From assembly GCA_944385415.1 (NCBI GenBank), contig CALWXC010000019.1, positions 1 through 48,992 of the forward strand: 48,992 bases of DNA, read 5' to 3'. The DNA is from an uncultured Oscillospiraceae bacterium (GTDB lineage Bacteria > Bacillota > Clostridia > Oscillospirales > Oscillospiraceae). The notes beneath the pieces are model-generated. The model worked only from the letters and a program-made list of their open reading frames with translations, was not told the DNA's origin and ran no database searches. The position numbers and the translations under genes are program-made. Below, one piece after another: positions 40,490-48,897 of this stretch (the first letter of the stretch is position 1; each line of letters opens with the position of its first letter).

Positions 40490-41284
40490 TCAGGCGCTGT
40501 ACTGCCAGGCATTGTAGACGCAGATCAGAATAATCAGCACCATCATGGCAAGAAACAGCTTTTCGACTGTGGGATTATCGATGCGCTTGTTGATTTTGCG
40601 GCCGAAGACGCCGCCCAGAACGCCGCCCAGCATCATCAGCAGCAGGGTGGACCAGGAGAACGCCGGAATGCCGCCGGCCACGGTGGTCAGCAGGTTGGCG
40701 CCTTGGCAGAAGAGAATCATATAAATGCTGTTGGCCACGGCGGTTTTGGTGTCCATGCTGAAAAAGTAGTAGAGGACCACCAGATTGAAGGGGCCGCCGC
40801 CGATGCCCAGAAAGCTGGAGAAGAAGCCCAACACCAGACCCAGGAAGAAACAGAGCAGCGTACCGTGGAAATGGTGGGTGCGGATACCGTCCTTTTTCAC
40901 TGTGTAGATCAGACAGCCCACGGTCAGAATGCCCAGGACCACGGCCTGGATGGAACCAATGCGGTTGGGGTTGGCAAAGAGACCGGCAATGGCGCTGTAG
41001 GCGGCTTTTCCGGCCACGCCGCCGATGGCGGAGCCCAGGGCCAGGGGCGTACCGATGCGCAGGTCAATGACCGAGTCCCCGGCGGTCAGGGATTTGCCCA
41101 CGGAATAGACGGTCATGGCTAAAACGGTGCAGGTGGACAGAAAGCCGATGGTGCTGACGCTGGCCCAGCCGAAGGCGTCCAGAGCCGGTTTGATGACCAC
41201 GCCGCCGCCGACACCGCATAGGCCGCCCGCCAGGGAGGCCGCAAGGCTGACGATCATAAACAACAGAGATTGACCAATCGACAT
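40490..41284 (-). CDS. TauE/SafE-family permease
   Basis: 264 residues from the ATG at 41284 (GGAG upstream); the longer frame adds 20 non-family residues. About eight membrane segments and the two G-rich repeats of the family: A-G-G-L-C-G-V-G-G-G and F-L-G-I-G-G-G-P-F-N. Moves sulfite, organosulfonates or other small anions; direction and substrate unknown. Single-gene unit. Confidence 0.92.
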   Translation of the reverse strand: MSIGQSLLFMIVSLAASLAGGLCGVGGGVVIKPALDAFGWASVSTIGFLSTCTVLAMTVYSVGKSLTAGDSVIDLRIGTPLALGSAIGGVAGKAAYSAIAGLFANPNRIGSIQAVVLGILTVGCLIYTVKKDGIRTHHFHGTLLCFFLGLVLGFFSSFLGIGGGPFNLVVLYYFFSMDTKTAVANSIYMILFCQGANLLTTVAGGIPAFSWSTLLLMMLGGVLGGVFGRKINKRIDNPTVEKLFLAMMVLIILICVYNAWQYSA

Positions 41285-41654
41285 AGTTTCCACTCCAATT
41301 TCGTATTTTCTGCCTTTATTGTACGGGAAACAGAGGAAAAACAAAAGTACGAATCCCCATAGGTCAATGATAGGCCAATGGTTATTTTAGCGGAAGGCTG
41401 CTTAAAAAATAAAAGTTTTACTTGATTTTTTTCAAAAAATCGCAGGGTCCAGGGGCAGCGCCCCGGTCGCCCAACCGTCCCCAGCGCCATCCGCAGATGG
41501 CACAATCTCCGGCCAATGGACATGGTTTTCGCCGTCCCCCTGCAGGGGAACGGCAAAAACCATATACCCATCATGTGCCGCCCAGTTCACATGGCCGATA
41601 TCACAAAAAACCAGGGCGTGCTGCCGCGGCAGCACGCCCCATTAAAGCTAGATT
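41285..41654. repeat. Repeat-rich gap with dispersed intergenic elements
   Basis: Non-coding, though several shadow frames exist. At 41408-41430 is the left arm of the AAAAGTTTTACT repeat seen complete at 13552. At 41522-41563 a large inverted repeat (ATGGTTTT-c-GCCGT ... ACGGC-a-AAAACCAT) encloses CCCCTGCAGGGG, with partly complementary flanks beyond (GGCACA, TGTGCC). This resembles intergenic repeats common in Oscillospiraceae genomes (from memory). Confidence 0.65.
41605..41639 (-). terminator. Terminator of the M29 aminopeptidase gene
   Basis: A perfect palindrome GGGCGTGCTGCCG / CGGCAGCACGCCC (41614-41639) followed on the minus strand by TGG and six T. Confidence 0.9.
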
Positions 41655-42878
41655 TTAAAATGCCCAGGTGCCATTGCGGAAAATGGGCACCGTGCGGCCG
41701 TCGAAGGTCTCGGCGTCGATGTTCAGGTCCCGGGTGCCGATCATAAAGTCCTCGTGGACAATGGAATCGTTGACGCCCAGCGCCTGGCACTCCGCCAGGG
41801 AGCGGTGCTCGAAATCGTCCACCGTGTCGCAGAAGCCACGGCCCAGGGCCAGATGGCACACGGCGTTTTCGTCGAACAGAGTGTTATAGAACAGAATGCC
41901 GGTCTGGTTGATGGGAGACTCAAAGGGCACCAGCGCGCACTCGCCCAGATAGGCCGCGCCCTCGTCCATGGCCACCAGCTCTTTCAGCAGCGCTTCGTTC
42001 TTCTCGGCCTTGGCTTCCACCACGCGGCCGTTCTCAAACCGCAGGGAGAAGTTCTCAATCAGCTGGCCCTGGTAGCAAAGGGGCAGGGCGCTGTATACGA
42101 TGCCCTCAGCCTCGCCCCGCTTGGGGGAGATATAGACCTCTTCGGAAGGAATGTTGGGATTGAATACGGTGCCGGACAGGGTCTTGTCCGCGCCGCCGTG
42201 GAACCGGCCCTCTTTCATCATGCCCACGGTCAAATCGGTGCCGTTGGAGGCGGTATAGTGGAGAGACCGAATGCCCAGACTGTTGAGATAGCGGCACCGG
42301 GTGGTCAGATCAGCGTTGTGAGCCTGCCAGTTGGCCGGGCCGTCGCCCTTGGCCCGGGATGCTTCCAGAATGGCTTCCCACAGCTTCTCCATGGCTTCCT
42401 CCACCGGCAGCTCCGGGAACAGCTTGGCGGCCCAGGCTTTGCCGGGTACGGCGGCAATGCACCACTGGTAACGGTTCTCCATCTGGTCCCGGTAAGGCTT
42501 TGCAATCCGCTGGCGGTTCTGGGCGGCGGCGGAGATTTTGGCCGGGTCGGCGTCCTTCATGCCGTCGGGGTCCTCGCTCTCCAGATAGATGCGGCAGGGC
42601 AGGGTGTCCACCATATCCTGCCAGCGGGCCTTTTCCCACTCCCGCATCTCGCCCAGGGCCTCGGGGGAGCGGTGCAGGGCATGGAGCAGGGCAACGGGCT
42701 GGTGCTGCCAATCCACCCGGACGGTCCGGGCGCCGGCTTCATAACAGGCCTTGACCAGTTCTGTGACAAACTCCGGCTGATCCAGCTCGGCTTCAATAAT
42801 GACTTCCTGACCCGGCTGGACGTTGACGCCCATGGTGGCGATCAGTTTGGCATATTCCTGTAAAATCGTCTGCTGCAC
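41655..42878 (-). CDS. M29-family aminopeptidase
   Basis: 407 residues from a GTG start at 42878 (AAAGGA ten bases upstream); the upstream codons are unlike the family. Cytoplasmic dimeric metallo-aminopeptidase of the thermophilic/AmpS type. Conserved elements: V-Q-P-G-Q-E-V-I-I-E-A-E near the start, G-T-D-L-T-V-G, F-N-P-N-I-P-S-E-E-V-Y-I-S-P, L-G-E-C-A-L-V-P, F-Y-N-T-L-F-D-E-N-A-x-C-H-L-A-L-G, and H-E-D-F-M-I-G at the end, which hold the metal-binding Glu/His residues. Removes N-terminal residues during peptide turnover. Confidence 0.94.
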   Translation of the reverse strand: MQQTILQEYAKLIATMGVNVQPGQEVIIEAELDQPEFVTELVKACYEAGARTVRVDWQHQPVALLHALHRSPEALGEMREWEKARWQDMVDTLPCRIYLESEDPDGMKDADPAKISAAAQNRQRIAKPYRDQMENRYQWCIAAVPGKAWAAKLFPELPVEEAMEKLWEAILEASRAKGDGPANWQAHNADLTTRCRYLNSLGIRSLHYTASNGTDLTVGMMKEGRFHGGADKTLSGTVFNPNIPSEEVYISPKRGEAEGIVYSALPLCYQGQLIENFSLRFENGRVVEAKAEKNEALLKELVAMDEGAAYLGECALVPFESPINQTGILFYNTLFDENAVCHLALGRGFCDTVDDFEHRSLAECQALGVNDSIVHEDFMIGTRDLNIDAETFDGRTVPIFRNGTWAF

Positions 42879-42913
42879 GATAATCGCGTCCTTTCTTTTG
42901 TAACAGTGTCCAT

Positions 42914-42943
42914 AGCATACCACAAAATCCGGGGGAAAATCAA
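42914..42943 (-). promoter_or_regulatory. Promoter of the M29 aminopeptidase gene
   Basis: Minus strand: TTGATT (42938-42943), 18 bases, TATGCT (42914-42919). Confidence 0.55.
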
Positions 42944-42983
42944 ACCACAGATGGTATGAAATAAGAAATTCACGATTTGTTCA

Positions 42984-43012
42984 TTGCAATGCCCCGGGGG
43001 CTGTGCTAAACT
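42984..43012 (+). promoter_or_regulatory. Promoter of the first PrsA-like gene
   Basis: TTGCAA (42984-42989), 17 bases, TAAACT (43007-43012). Identical -35 box and spacing to the promoter of the second paralogue. Confidence 0.6.
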
Positions 43013-43058
43013 GTTTCCCTGTGATTCTATACGGTTCCAACGGGAAGGAAGTGCAGAA

Positions 43059-44204
43059 TTGAAGACATTTTCCGACAAATTGAAAGCTTTACCCCATAAA
43101 CGAGTGATTGCGGGCGTGCTGGGTGTCGTGGTGGTTCTGGGCGCGGCGCTGGCTCTGTGGCAGGGCCGGAACGAGGACGGCGAAGCAGCTGCGGCCGGAG
43201 ATAAGGACCAGGCGGTGGTGGTCTGCGGCGACTGGACCATGGACAACACCACCCTCAATTATTATTACTGGAGTGAATATTTTTATCTGGTGGGCAGCGC
43301 CGGAGAGTACCTGCCAGAGGACCTGGACCCGGCCCAGCCACTGGATCAGCAGCAATACGACGAGGACCGCACCTGGCAGGACTATCTGCTGGACCAGACC
43401 ATGATCACCATTCGGGATACCATGTCCATGGTGTTTGCGGCGGAGGAAGCTGGTTTTACCATGGGCGACACCTACGCTGCATCCATGGAAACGGTGGTGG
43501 AGGGGCTGGCCGCCGATGCCGAGTCCCAGGGCTATGACGATGTGACGGCTTACTTGCAGGCGTCCTATGGCGCCGACGCCACGGAGGAGTCCTTCCGGGC
43601 CTATCTGGCTGACACCTATCTGGCGGCAGCTTATACCGATGCGCTGTACAACCGGCCCCAGTTCACCGAGGAGGAGATTGCCGAGTATTGTACGCTCCAC
43701 GAGGCGGATTATGCACGGCTCGACGAGAACGGCGGCGAGACGCAGCTGCAAAACGCCTACATTCTGCTCTGCAAGCCCGCCGAGCATACCGACGAGGCCT
43801 GGGACGAAGCCGAGACCTCCGCCCGGACTCTCTACGCCACCTGGCAGGCCGAATCGGGCACCGAGTCCGATTTTGCAACCCTGGCCGACAGCCATTCCGC
43901 CACCCCCGGTTTGCGGCAGGACCTGGCGCCGTCGGATTGCAGCGGCGAACTGGCCGACTGGCTCTTTGACCCGGAGCGGGCGCCGGGGGATACGGCGGTG
44001 CTGCGGTCCGATGAGGGCTGGAATGTGGTCTATCTGCTGGAGCCGTCGGAAAATACCGTCTGGCAGAAGCAGGCCCAGCAGGATCTGCGGAAAGAGACGT
44101 ATGAAACCGAAGCCCGCACCATTCGGGAGCAGTACGAATTTCTGGTCAACTACGATGCCATCACCCTGGCGACGCCGCAGGCCCTGACGGCATCCGACGG
44201 ATAA
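43059..44204 (+). CDS. PrsA-like membrane-anchored protein, degenerate parvulin domain
   Basis: 381 residues from a TTG start (AGGAA eight bases upstream); no ATG is available near the conserved start. One N-terminal membrane anchor (15-34), then an extracellular SurA/PrsA-type chaperone region beginning V-V-C-G-D-W-T-M-D-N-T-T-L-N-Y-Y-Y-W. The next gene has the same C-G-D-x-x-L-x-N-x-x-L-x-Y-Y-Y-W start. In the C-terminal rotamase-like part the usual R-H-I-L is A-Y-I-L, and the G-G-x-L region is lost, so foldase activity may be absent. Probably helps fold or hold exported proteins. Confidence 0.8.
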   Translation: MKTFSDKLKALPHKRVIAGVLGVVVVLGAALALWQGRNEDGEAAAAGDKDQAVVVCGDWTMDNTTLNYYYWSEYFYLVGSAGEYLPEDLDPAQPLDQQQYDEDRTWQDYLLDQTMITIRDTMSMVFAAEEAGFTMGDTYAASMETVVEGLAADAESQGYDDVTAYLQASYGADATEESFRAYLADTYLAAAYTDALYNRPQFTEEEIAEYCTLHEADYARLDENGGETQLQNAYILLCKPAEHTDEAWDEAETSARTLYATWQAESGTESDFATLADSHSATPGLRQDLAPSDCSGELADWLFDPERAPGDTAVLRSDEGWNVVYLLEPSENTVWQKQAQQDLRKETYETEARTIREQYEFLVNYDAITLATPQALTASDG

Positions 44205-44207
44205 CGA

Positions 44208-44236
44208 TTGCAACCACGTGCCAAACGTGATAAAAT
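44208..44236 (+). promoter_or_regulatory. Promoter of the second PrsA-like gene
   Basis: TTGCAA (44208-44213), 17 bases, TAAAAT (44231-44236), right after the stop of the first paralogue. Confidence 0.65.
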
Positions 44237-44315
44237 AGCAGGAAGATGTGCAAATATACCCTTTCTACGGCAGTTGACCGGGAAGTGGGATGCAATGGAC
44301 AAAGGAGAAAATGCA

Positions 44316-45977
44316 ATGAAATGTACCAAATGCGGTGCGCAGCTGGAGCCGGGTATGCAGACTTGCCCGCTGTGCGGAGCGCCAGGAGAGGGCGCGGAAT
44401 CGCTGGAGCAAACCGCCGTGGAGACCCCTGTGGAAGAGACTGCCGCCGGAACGCCTGCGGAGGAGCCGACAGCGGAACCCACCGCGCAGACTGTAGAGGA
44501 ACCTGTGGAGCAGCCGACGGTGGAGCCTGCAGCGAAAGCAGCCGGGGAGACCGATGCCCAGCCCCCAGAGACGGAAGCCGAAGCAACAGACGCACAGCCG
44601 GTGGAGAGCTTTGCCAGAGAGTCCTTTGAGAAGACTGCTGACACCCCCGCCGGGGATGCCCCGGCCAAAAAGCAGACAGGCCGGGTGGCGCTCTTTGCCG
44701 CCGTGGCCGTGCTGGCTGTGGCGGTGCTGGTGTTTGCCGTGACCTCTCTGGGCAAGAAGGACAACGGCGCGGAGAATCCCGCCGACGCCACTGGAGAGAC
44801 CACCAGCGAAAACGCCGCCCTCAACACCACCGACGAGACGGACCCCACGGCCATGAACAACGTGGACCAGGCGGGCAACTTCATCGAGCACAGCTACACC
44901 GTGGCAAACGATGCCTTTACCGAAGAGGATGCCGCCGCCGTAGTGGCCACCTGCGGTGATGCCCAGCTGACCAACAGCCGCCTGTCCTACTACTACTGGC
45001 AGCAGTACTATAATTTTATGAGCATATACGGCTCCTACGCCTCCATGATGGGGCTGGACACCACCAAGCCCTTGTCGGAGCAGATGTATGACGACACCCA
45101 CACCTGGGAGGACTTTTTCCTTCAGTCCGCCGTCCGCACCTTCTGGCAGACGGAGGCCATCAACGCCGCCGCCGAGGAAGCCGGGTATGTATTGGACAGC
45201 GAGACCGAGGACTATCTGGCCAGTCTCACCGACGCCATGACCCAGGAGGCCGAGGCTGGGGAATACGCGTCTGTGGATGAGTATATCCAGGCGGCCTACG
45301 GCCCCCATTCCACCATGGACAGCTATACGGCCTTCGCCCGGGAAATGATGACGGCCAGCGGCTATCTGAGTACCGTCTATGGCTCCATTGAGCTGACCGA
45401 TGACGAGATCAGCGCCTATTTTGACGAGAATGCTGCCAATTACGCGGCGCAGAATATCGCCAAGGACGACCCCAACATGGTCAACGTCCGCCATATCCTC
45501 ATTGCGCCCCAGGCCGATGAGAACGCGGAGACCGATGAAAACGGCCAGCCGGTGCTGACGGAACAGAATTGGACCAATGCCCAGATGAAGGCGGACGAGA
45601 TCTATAAGATGTGGCAGGAGGGCGACGCCACCGAGGAAACCTTCGCCGCCCTGGCCACCGAGTACACCGAAGACCCCGGCTCCATGTCCACCGGCGGCCT
45701 CTATGAAGAGGTCTATCCCGGCCAGATGGTGCAGGAATTCAACGACTGGTGCTTTGACGAAGCTCGGCAGGTGGGCGATACGGGGATTGTCAAGACCTCT
45801 TACGGCTACCATATCATGTACTTCTCCGGCGTCTGCGACCACCCCTATTGGTATAAAGTGGCCCAGGGAGATTGCCTGACTGCCCGGCAGCAGCAGGCCC
45901 TGGCCGACATCGTCAATGCCACCACCGTGGAAGTGGACTACAGCAAAGCCAAACTGACGGAAAACGGACTCCTTTGA
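44316..45977 (+). CDS. Zinc-ribbon membrane-anchored peptidylprolyl isomerase, PrsA-like
   Basis: 553 residues from the ATG at 44316 (AAAGGAG eight bases upstream). Cytoplasmic zinc ribbon (C3-x2-C6-x10-C17-x2-C20), a Glu/Thr/Pro-rich linker (about 25-120), membrane helix (123-144), then a SurA_N-like chaperone part and a parvulin domain (about 390-505: N-V-R-H-I-L-I-A-P, S-M-S-T-G-G-L-Y, T-S-Y-G-Y-H-I-M). It should catalyse prolyl isomerisation of exported proteins. The zinc ribbon on the inner side is an unusual addition. Tandem paralogue of the preceding gene, which lacks the zinc ribbon. Confidence 0.9.
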   Translation: MKCTKCGAQLEPGMQTCPLCGAPGEGAESLEQTAVETPVEETAAGTPAEEPTAEPTAQTVEEPVEQPTVEPAAKAAGETDAQPPETEAEATDAQPVESFARESFEKTADTPAGDAPAKKQTGRVALFAAVAVLAVAVLVFAVTSLGKKDNGAENPADATGETTSENAALNTTDETDPTAMNNVDQAGNFIEHSYTVANDAFTEEDAAAVVATCGDAQLTNSRLSYYYWQQYYNFMSIYGSYASMMGLDTTKPLSEQMYDDTHTWEDFFLQSAVRTFWQTEAINAAAEEAGYVLDSETEDYLASLTDAMTQEAEAGEYASVDEYIQAAYGPHSTMDSYTAFAREMMTASGYLSTVYGSIELTDDEISAYFDENAANYAAQNIAKDDPNMVNVRHILIAPQADENAETDENGQPVLTEQNWTNAQMKADEIYKMWQEGDATEETFAALATEYTEDPGSMSTGGLYEEVYPGQMVQEFNDWCFDEARQVGDTGIVKTSYGYHIMYFSGVCDHPYWYKVAQGDCLTARQQQALADIVNATTVEVDYSKAKLTENGLL

Positions 45978-45997
45978 GTCTGCCCACGAAACCCAGC

Positions 45998-46026
45998 AAA
46001 AAGGAGCCCCGGCGGGGCTCCTTTTT
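45998..46026 (+). terminator. Intrinsic terminator of the second PrsA-like gene
   Basis: AAAAAGGAGCCCC pairs with GGGGCTCCTTTTT around a 3-base loop, ending in a T run. Confidence 0.93.
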
Positions 46027-46053
46027 GAATCATTTAGAACAGGAGGGAATTGG

Positions 46054-46959
46054 ATGCAGAAGCAAATGCTCTTTTTTGTCAACCCCAACGCCGGCCATGC
46101 GGAAATTCGCACCCATCTGATGGATGTGGTGGCCATTTTCACCCGCGGCGGCTATGATGTGACGGTCCATCCCACGTCCCGGCCGGGAGAGATTCCCCAG
46201 GTCATTGCCGCCGAGGGACACCGGTACGATAGGATTGTGTCTGCCGGCGGCGACGGCACCCTCAATGAGTCGGTGTCGGGACTGATGCAGCTGAGCCAGC
46301 CGCCGGTGCTGGGCTATCTGCCCGGCGGCACCGTCAACGATGTGGCATCGACCCTCCAACTGCCGAAAAACTGCCTGGAAGCGGCGAAAATCGTGGTGTC
46401 GGGGCGTCCAGTGTCCATCGATGTGGGCAGCGTCAACGACCGGTGGTTTGCCTACGTGGCGGCCTTCGGGGCGTTTACCGATGTGTCCTATCGGACGGCC
46501 CAGAACGACAAGCGGATTCTGGGCCGCATGGCCTATCTGCTGCGGGGCGTCCAGGCCATTACGGAAATCCGGCCCATCCCTGTCACCGTGGAGGTCAACG
46601 GACAGACCATTCAGGACGAGGTCATTTTGGGACTGGTGGGCAGCACTACCAGCGTCGGCGGCTTCAAGGCCCGCCGGGAGCTGGAAATCTCCCTGACCGA
46701 CGGTCTTTCGGAGATTATTCTGGTGCGCCGCATCAAAAATCTGGTGGACCTCAACGCCGTGGCTGCCGCCATTCTGCGGCAGGACTTTACGGGAGAGTAT
46801 TTCCACTCCTTCAAGGCGTCGGAGGCCGTGATCTCCTTTGAGGAGCCGGTGGCCTGGACCCTGGACGGCGAATTCGGCGGCAATATCAGCCGGGCGGAAA
46901 TCCACAACCACCGGCAGGCATTGCAGATTATGGTACCCAACGACAGCTTTATACCGTGA
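46054..46959 (+). CDS. Diacylglycerol kinase-family lipid kinase (YegS/DagK type)
   Basis: 301 residues. F-V-N-P-N-A-G near the start, S-A-G-G-D-G-T-L-N-E (63-72, nucleotide-binding GGDGT) and L-P-G-G-T-V-N-D (usually GTGND). Phosphorylates diacylglycerol or a related lipid, recycling lipid from lipoteichoic acid synthesis. The GT-x-N-D variant G-G-T-V-N-D is within family range. ACAGGAGG precedes the ATG. Stands alone between two terminators. Confidence 0.93.
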   Translation: MQKQMLFFVNPNAGHAEIRTHLMDVVAIFTRGGYDVTVHPTSRPGEIPQVIAAEGHRYDRIVSAGGDGTLNESVSGLMQLSQPPVLGYLPGGTVNDVASTLQLPKNCLEAAKIVVSGRPVSIDVGSVNDRWFAYVAAFGAFTDVSYRTAQNDKRILGRMAYLLRGVQAITEIRPIPVTVEVNGQTIQDEVILGLVGSTTSVGGFKARRELEISLTDGLSEIILVRRIKNLVDLNAVAAAILRQDFTGEYFHSFKASEAVISFEEPVAWTLDGEFGGNISRAEIHNHRQALQIMVPNDSFIP

Positions 46960-46966
46960 CCCACCG

Positions 46967-46999
46967 GGGCCCGCTGCCGGAGACGGCGGCGGGCCCTTT
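46967..46999 (+). terminator. Intrinsic terminator of the lipid kinase gene
   Basis: GGGCCCGCTGCC (46967-46978) and GGCGGCGGGCCC (46985-46996), one mismatch, followed by TTT. Confidence 0.85.
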
Positions 47000-47008
47000 A
47001 CCTTCGTC

Positions 47009-47037
47009 TTGACAGCCGGACACGTCTGTGGTAGAAT
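47009..47037 (+). promoter_or_regulatory. Promoter of the HAAS-padR unit
   Basis: TTGACA (47009-47014), 17 bases, TAGAAT (47032-47037). Confidence 0.75.
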
Positions 47038-47095
47038 AGGGCTGCAACTACTGATAAAAATACAATAGATAAATTTACAATAGAGGAGACGCGGT

Positions 47096-47845
47096 ATGGA
47101 CAAGCAGACGTATTTGAAGCGTTTTTCCAGGGCGGCCCGCTGGCGGCTGGGCCACGGGGAGGCGGCGGAGGTGGTGGCCGATTACGCGGAATTGCTGGAG
47201 CAGCGGCCGCCGGAACAGGACGATACCCTGATACAGGATTTGGGCAAACCCGAGGCGGCGGCCCGGCTGCTGACGGAAGAAAAAGCGTATCGCCGCTGGT
47301 TGTGGAGCTTCTGGGTCATGACGGCATGTCTGCTGCTGCCGGAACTAATTCTTACAGGTCCTTACCTCAGCGGACAGCCCAGACCGATAGAATATGGAGT
47401 CTTTTTCCTGGGAGTGACCTTGGCGCTGGTCTGGTTCCACTCCGGTGGTGAAAAAACGAAACGGCCCCGGGCGCTTCTATGGATATTGGCGGCCATGACG
47501 GTGATGCTGGTGGCCGTGGCCGCCGTGCTGGCCTGTCTGTTCACCGGTGCATGGGAAACCTGGCCGCCGGAGTGGTACGGCCTTACGGCATTTTTTGTTC
47601 TGAGTTTGGCGAGTACTGTGGCGGTGGCTGCGGGAATCTTCGGCACGATCCGAGCCAGAACGGATGACCGGCGGTGGGCTGCCCTCTATATACTGGGGCT
47701 GACAACAGCTGTGATCAGTCTGCAGATTATGACGGCGCTGGTGGGCCTGTGCACGACGGACACCCATTGGCTGCAGCGGGAGGGCATCCGCTGGGCTGTG
47801 CTGGGCGGCATTGGTCTGGTGGGCACCGGGGTGGTTCTATGCTGA
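47096..47845 (+). CDS. HAAS/DUF1700-type membrane protein
   Basis: 249 residues. The N-terminal 65 residues look like a HAAS helical domain (Y-L-K-R-F-S-R-A-A-R-W-R-L, then E-V-V-A-D-Y-A-E-L and L-G-K-P-E-A-A-A-R), followed by about six to seven membrane segments. HAAS proteins are regularly coded next to PadR regulators and are thought to act as membrane-bound sensors or transporters' helpers. AGGAGA precedes the ATG. The stop overlaps the padR start by seven bases. The order here (HAAS first, PadR second) is the reverse of the usual one. Confidence 0.8.
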   Translation: MDKQTYLKRFSRAARWRLGHGEAAEVVADYAELLEQRPPEQDDTLIQDLGKPEAAARLLTEEKAYRRWLWSFWVMTACLLLPELILTGPYLSGQPRPIEYGVFFLGVTLALVWFHSGGEKTKRPRALLWILAAMTVMLVAVAAVLACLFTGAWETWPPEWYGLTAFFVLSLASTVAVAAGIFGTIRARTDDRRWAALYILGLTTAVISLQIMTALVGLCTTDTHWLQREGIRWAVLGGIGLVGTGVVLC

Positions 47846-48141
47846 AAAAGGACCTGATTGAGCTATGTCTGCTTCAACTGCTGACGGTGGAGGACCAGTA
47901 CGGCTATGTGATTCTGAGCCAAATCCACCAGAGCTTTCCGGGGACCCAGGAAAGCGCCGTTTATGCCCTGCTGCGGGGACTGTGCAAGGCTGGGTGTACG
48001 GAACAGTATGAGGGCCGCGAGTCTGAGGGACCGGCCCGGAAATACTACCGCATCACAGCGGCGGGCCGGGCGCGGCATGGGCAGCTGTTAGAGGAATGGC
48101 GTCGTCTCCGGGACGGTCTGACGGCATTGGGTATTGAATAA
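47839..48141 (+). CDS. PadR-family transcriptional regulator
   Basis: 100 residues from the ATG at 47839, overlapping the upstream gene's end. Winged helix: L-I-E-L-C-L-L-Q-L-L, Y-G-Y-V-I-L-S-Q-I, S-A-V-Y-A-L-L-R-G-L, then P-A-R-K-Y-Y-R-I-T-A-A-G-R as the wing, all typical for PadR. Short form without the C-terminal dimerisation domain beyond one helix. Probably represses its own operon and reports to or from the HAAS protein. Confidence 0.92.
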   Translation: MLKKDLIELCLLQLLTVEDQYGYVILSQIHQSFPGTQESAVYALLRGLCKAGCTEQYEGRESEGPARKYYRITAAGRARHGQLLEEWRRLRDGLTALGIE

Positions 48142-48180
48142 AAAAATCATGACTTGCCTGGAATTCCAACGGGCTTTCCT

Positions 48181-48206
48181 TAATTTTTCCGTATGTTTGC
48201 CGATAT
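48181..48206 (+). promoter_or_regulatory. Sigma-D (SigD/FliA-type) promoter of the last gene
   Basis: TAAT (48181-48184), 15 bases, CCGATAT (48200-48206), with GC before it (GCCGATAT). The Bacillus sigma-D consensus is TAAA, 14-16 bases, CCGATAT, so there is one mismatch in total. No good sigma-A boxes are visible in this gap. Confidence 0.75.
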
Positions 48207-48247
48207 TTTAAATAGAAGGAAAAACTGTTGATAAGGAGGGCATTTCA

Positions 48248-48856
48248 ATGAGCATTTCCAATCTCTACGGGGTAGGCGCTGCACCCAGTCAGTATCAGCC
48301 GGTCCAACAGAAACGGGCGGCTCAGAACAGCACGCCCACCCCCAAACAGGATACGTTTACCCGCGGTACGCCTGCCGAGACCACGGAGGAAGTAACCTAT
48401 CAGCGCCCCACCAAACTGACGGCGGAGCAGGTGGACACGCTCAAGCAGCAGGTCCAGGAGAGTATGCTGGCCTTGGTGGAGGACATGCTGGGCACACAGG
48501 CCCAGATTGCCAAGCTGCCCGACGGCTCCGTTGATTTTGACGCACTGGCCCAGCAGTTGGGGATTGGCACCACCCCGGAAGCCGCAGCCGAGGCAATCGG
48601 TGAAAATGGCATGTGGGGCGTTGATGCGGTCTCCACCCGTCTGATCGACATGGCCATGTCGCTGACCAACGGGGACCCCGAGATGGTGGGCGAAATGCGG
48701 GAAGCAATCCGCAAGGGCTTTGAAGCCGTGGGCGACCTGGAAAGTCTTCCCCAGGTCTGCCAGGACACCTACCACGAAACCATGAAACGTTTGGATTATT
48801 GGGAGATCAATGGCTCCATGGAAGGCTATGGAGAAGCCGAGGAGCCCGCAGAGTAA
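48248..48856 (+). CDS. Conserved hypothetical protein, probable motility regulon member
   Basis: 202 residues; AAGGAGG upstream. The N-terminal 60 residues are low-complexity (S, T, P, Q-rich, ending Y-Q-R-P-T-K-L-T-A-E-Q), the remainder mostly helical: a Q-Q-x-V-Q-E-S-M-L-A-L-V-x-x-M-L helix, then A-A-E-A-I-G-E-N-G-M-W-G-V-D-A-V-S-T-R-L, then L-P-Q-V-C-Q-D-T-Y-H-E-T-M-K-R-L. I recall similar unnamed proteins in flagellated clostridia (I-x-x-D-G-x-x-G-V-x-x-x-S-x-R-x-x-D and L-P-x-I-C), but know no function. No signal peptide or membrane segment. The sigma-D-type promoter supports a link to flagella. Confidence 0.75.
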   Translation: MSISNLYGVGAAPSQYQPVQQKRAAQNSTPTPKQDTFTRGTPAETTEEVTYQRPTKLTAEQVDTLKQQVQESMLALVEDMLGTQAQIAKLPDGSVDFDALAQQLGIGTTPEAAAEAIGENGMWGVDAVSTRLIDMAMSLTNGDPEMVGEMREAIRKGFEAVGDLESLPQVCQDTYHETMKRLDYWEINGSMEGYGEAEEPAE

Positions 48857-48897
48857 ACTCCCATTTCCGGAATCTCAAACTCCATACAGAAAAAAAC

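Noticed and set aside
41432..41746. Small frames with the MVFAVPLQG string on both strands
   Set aside because: They arise from the inverted repeat at 41522-41563; no ribosome sites and no family support.
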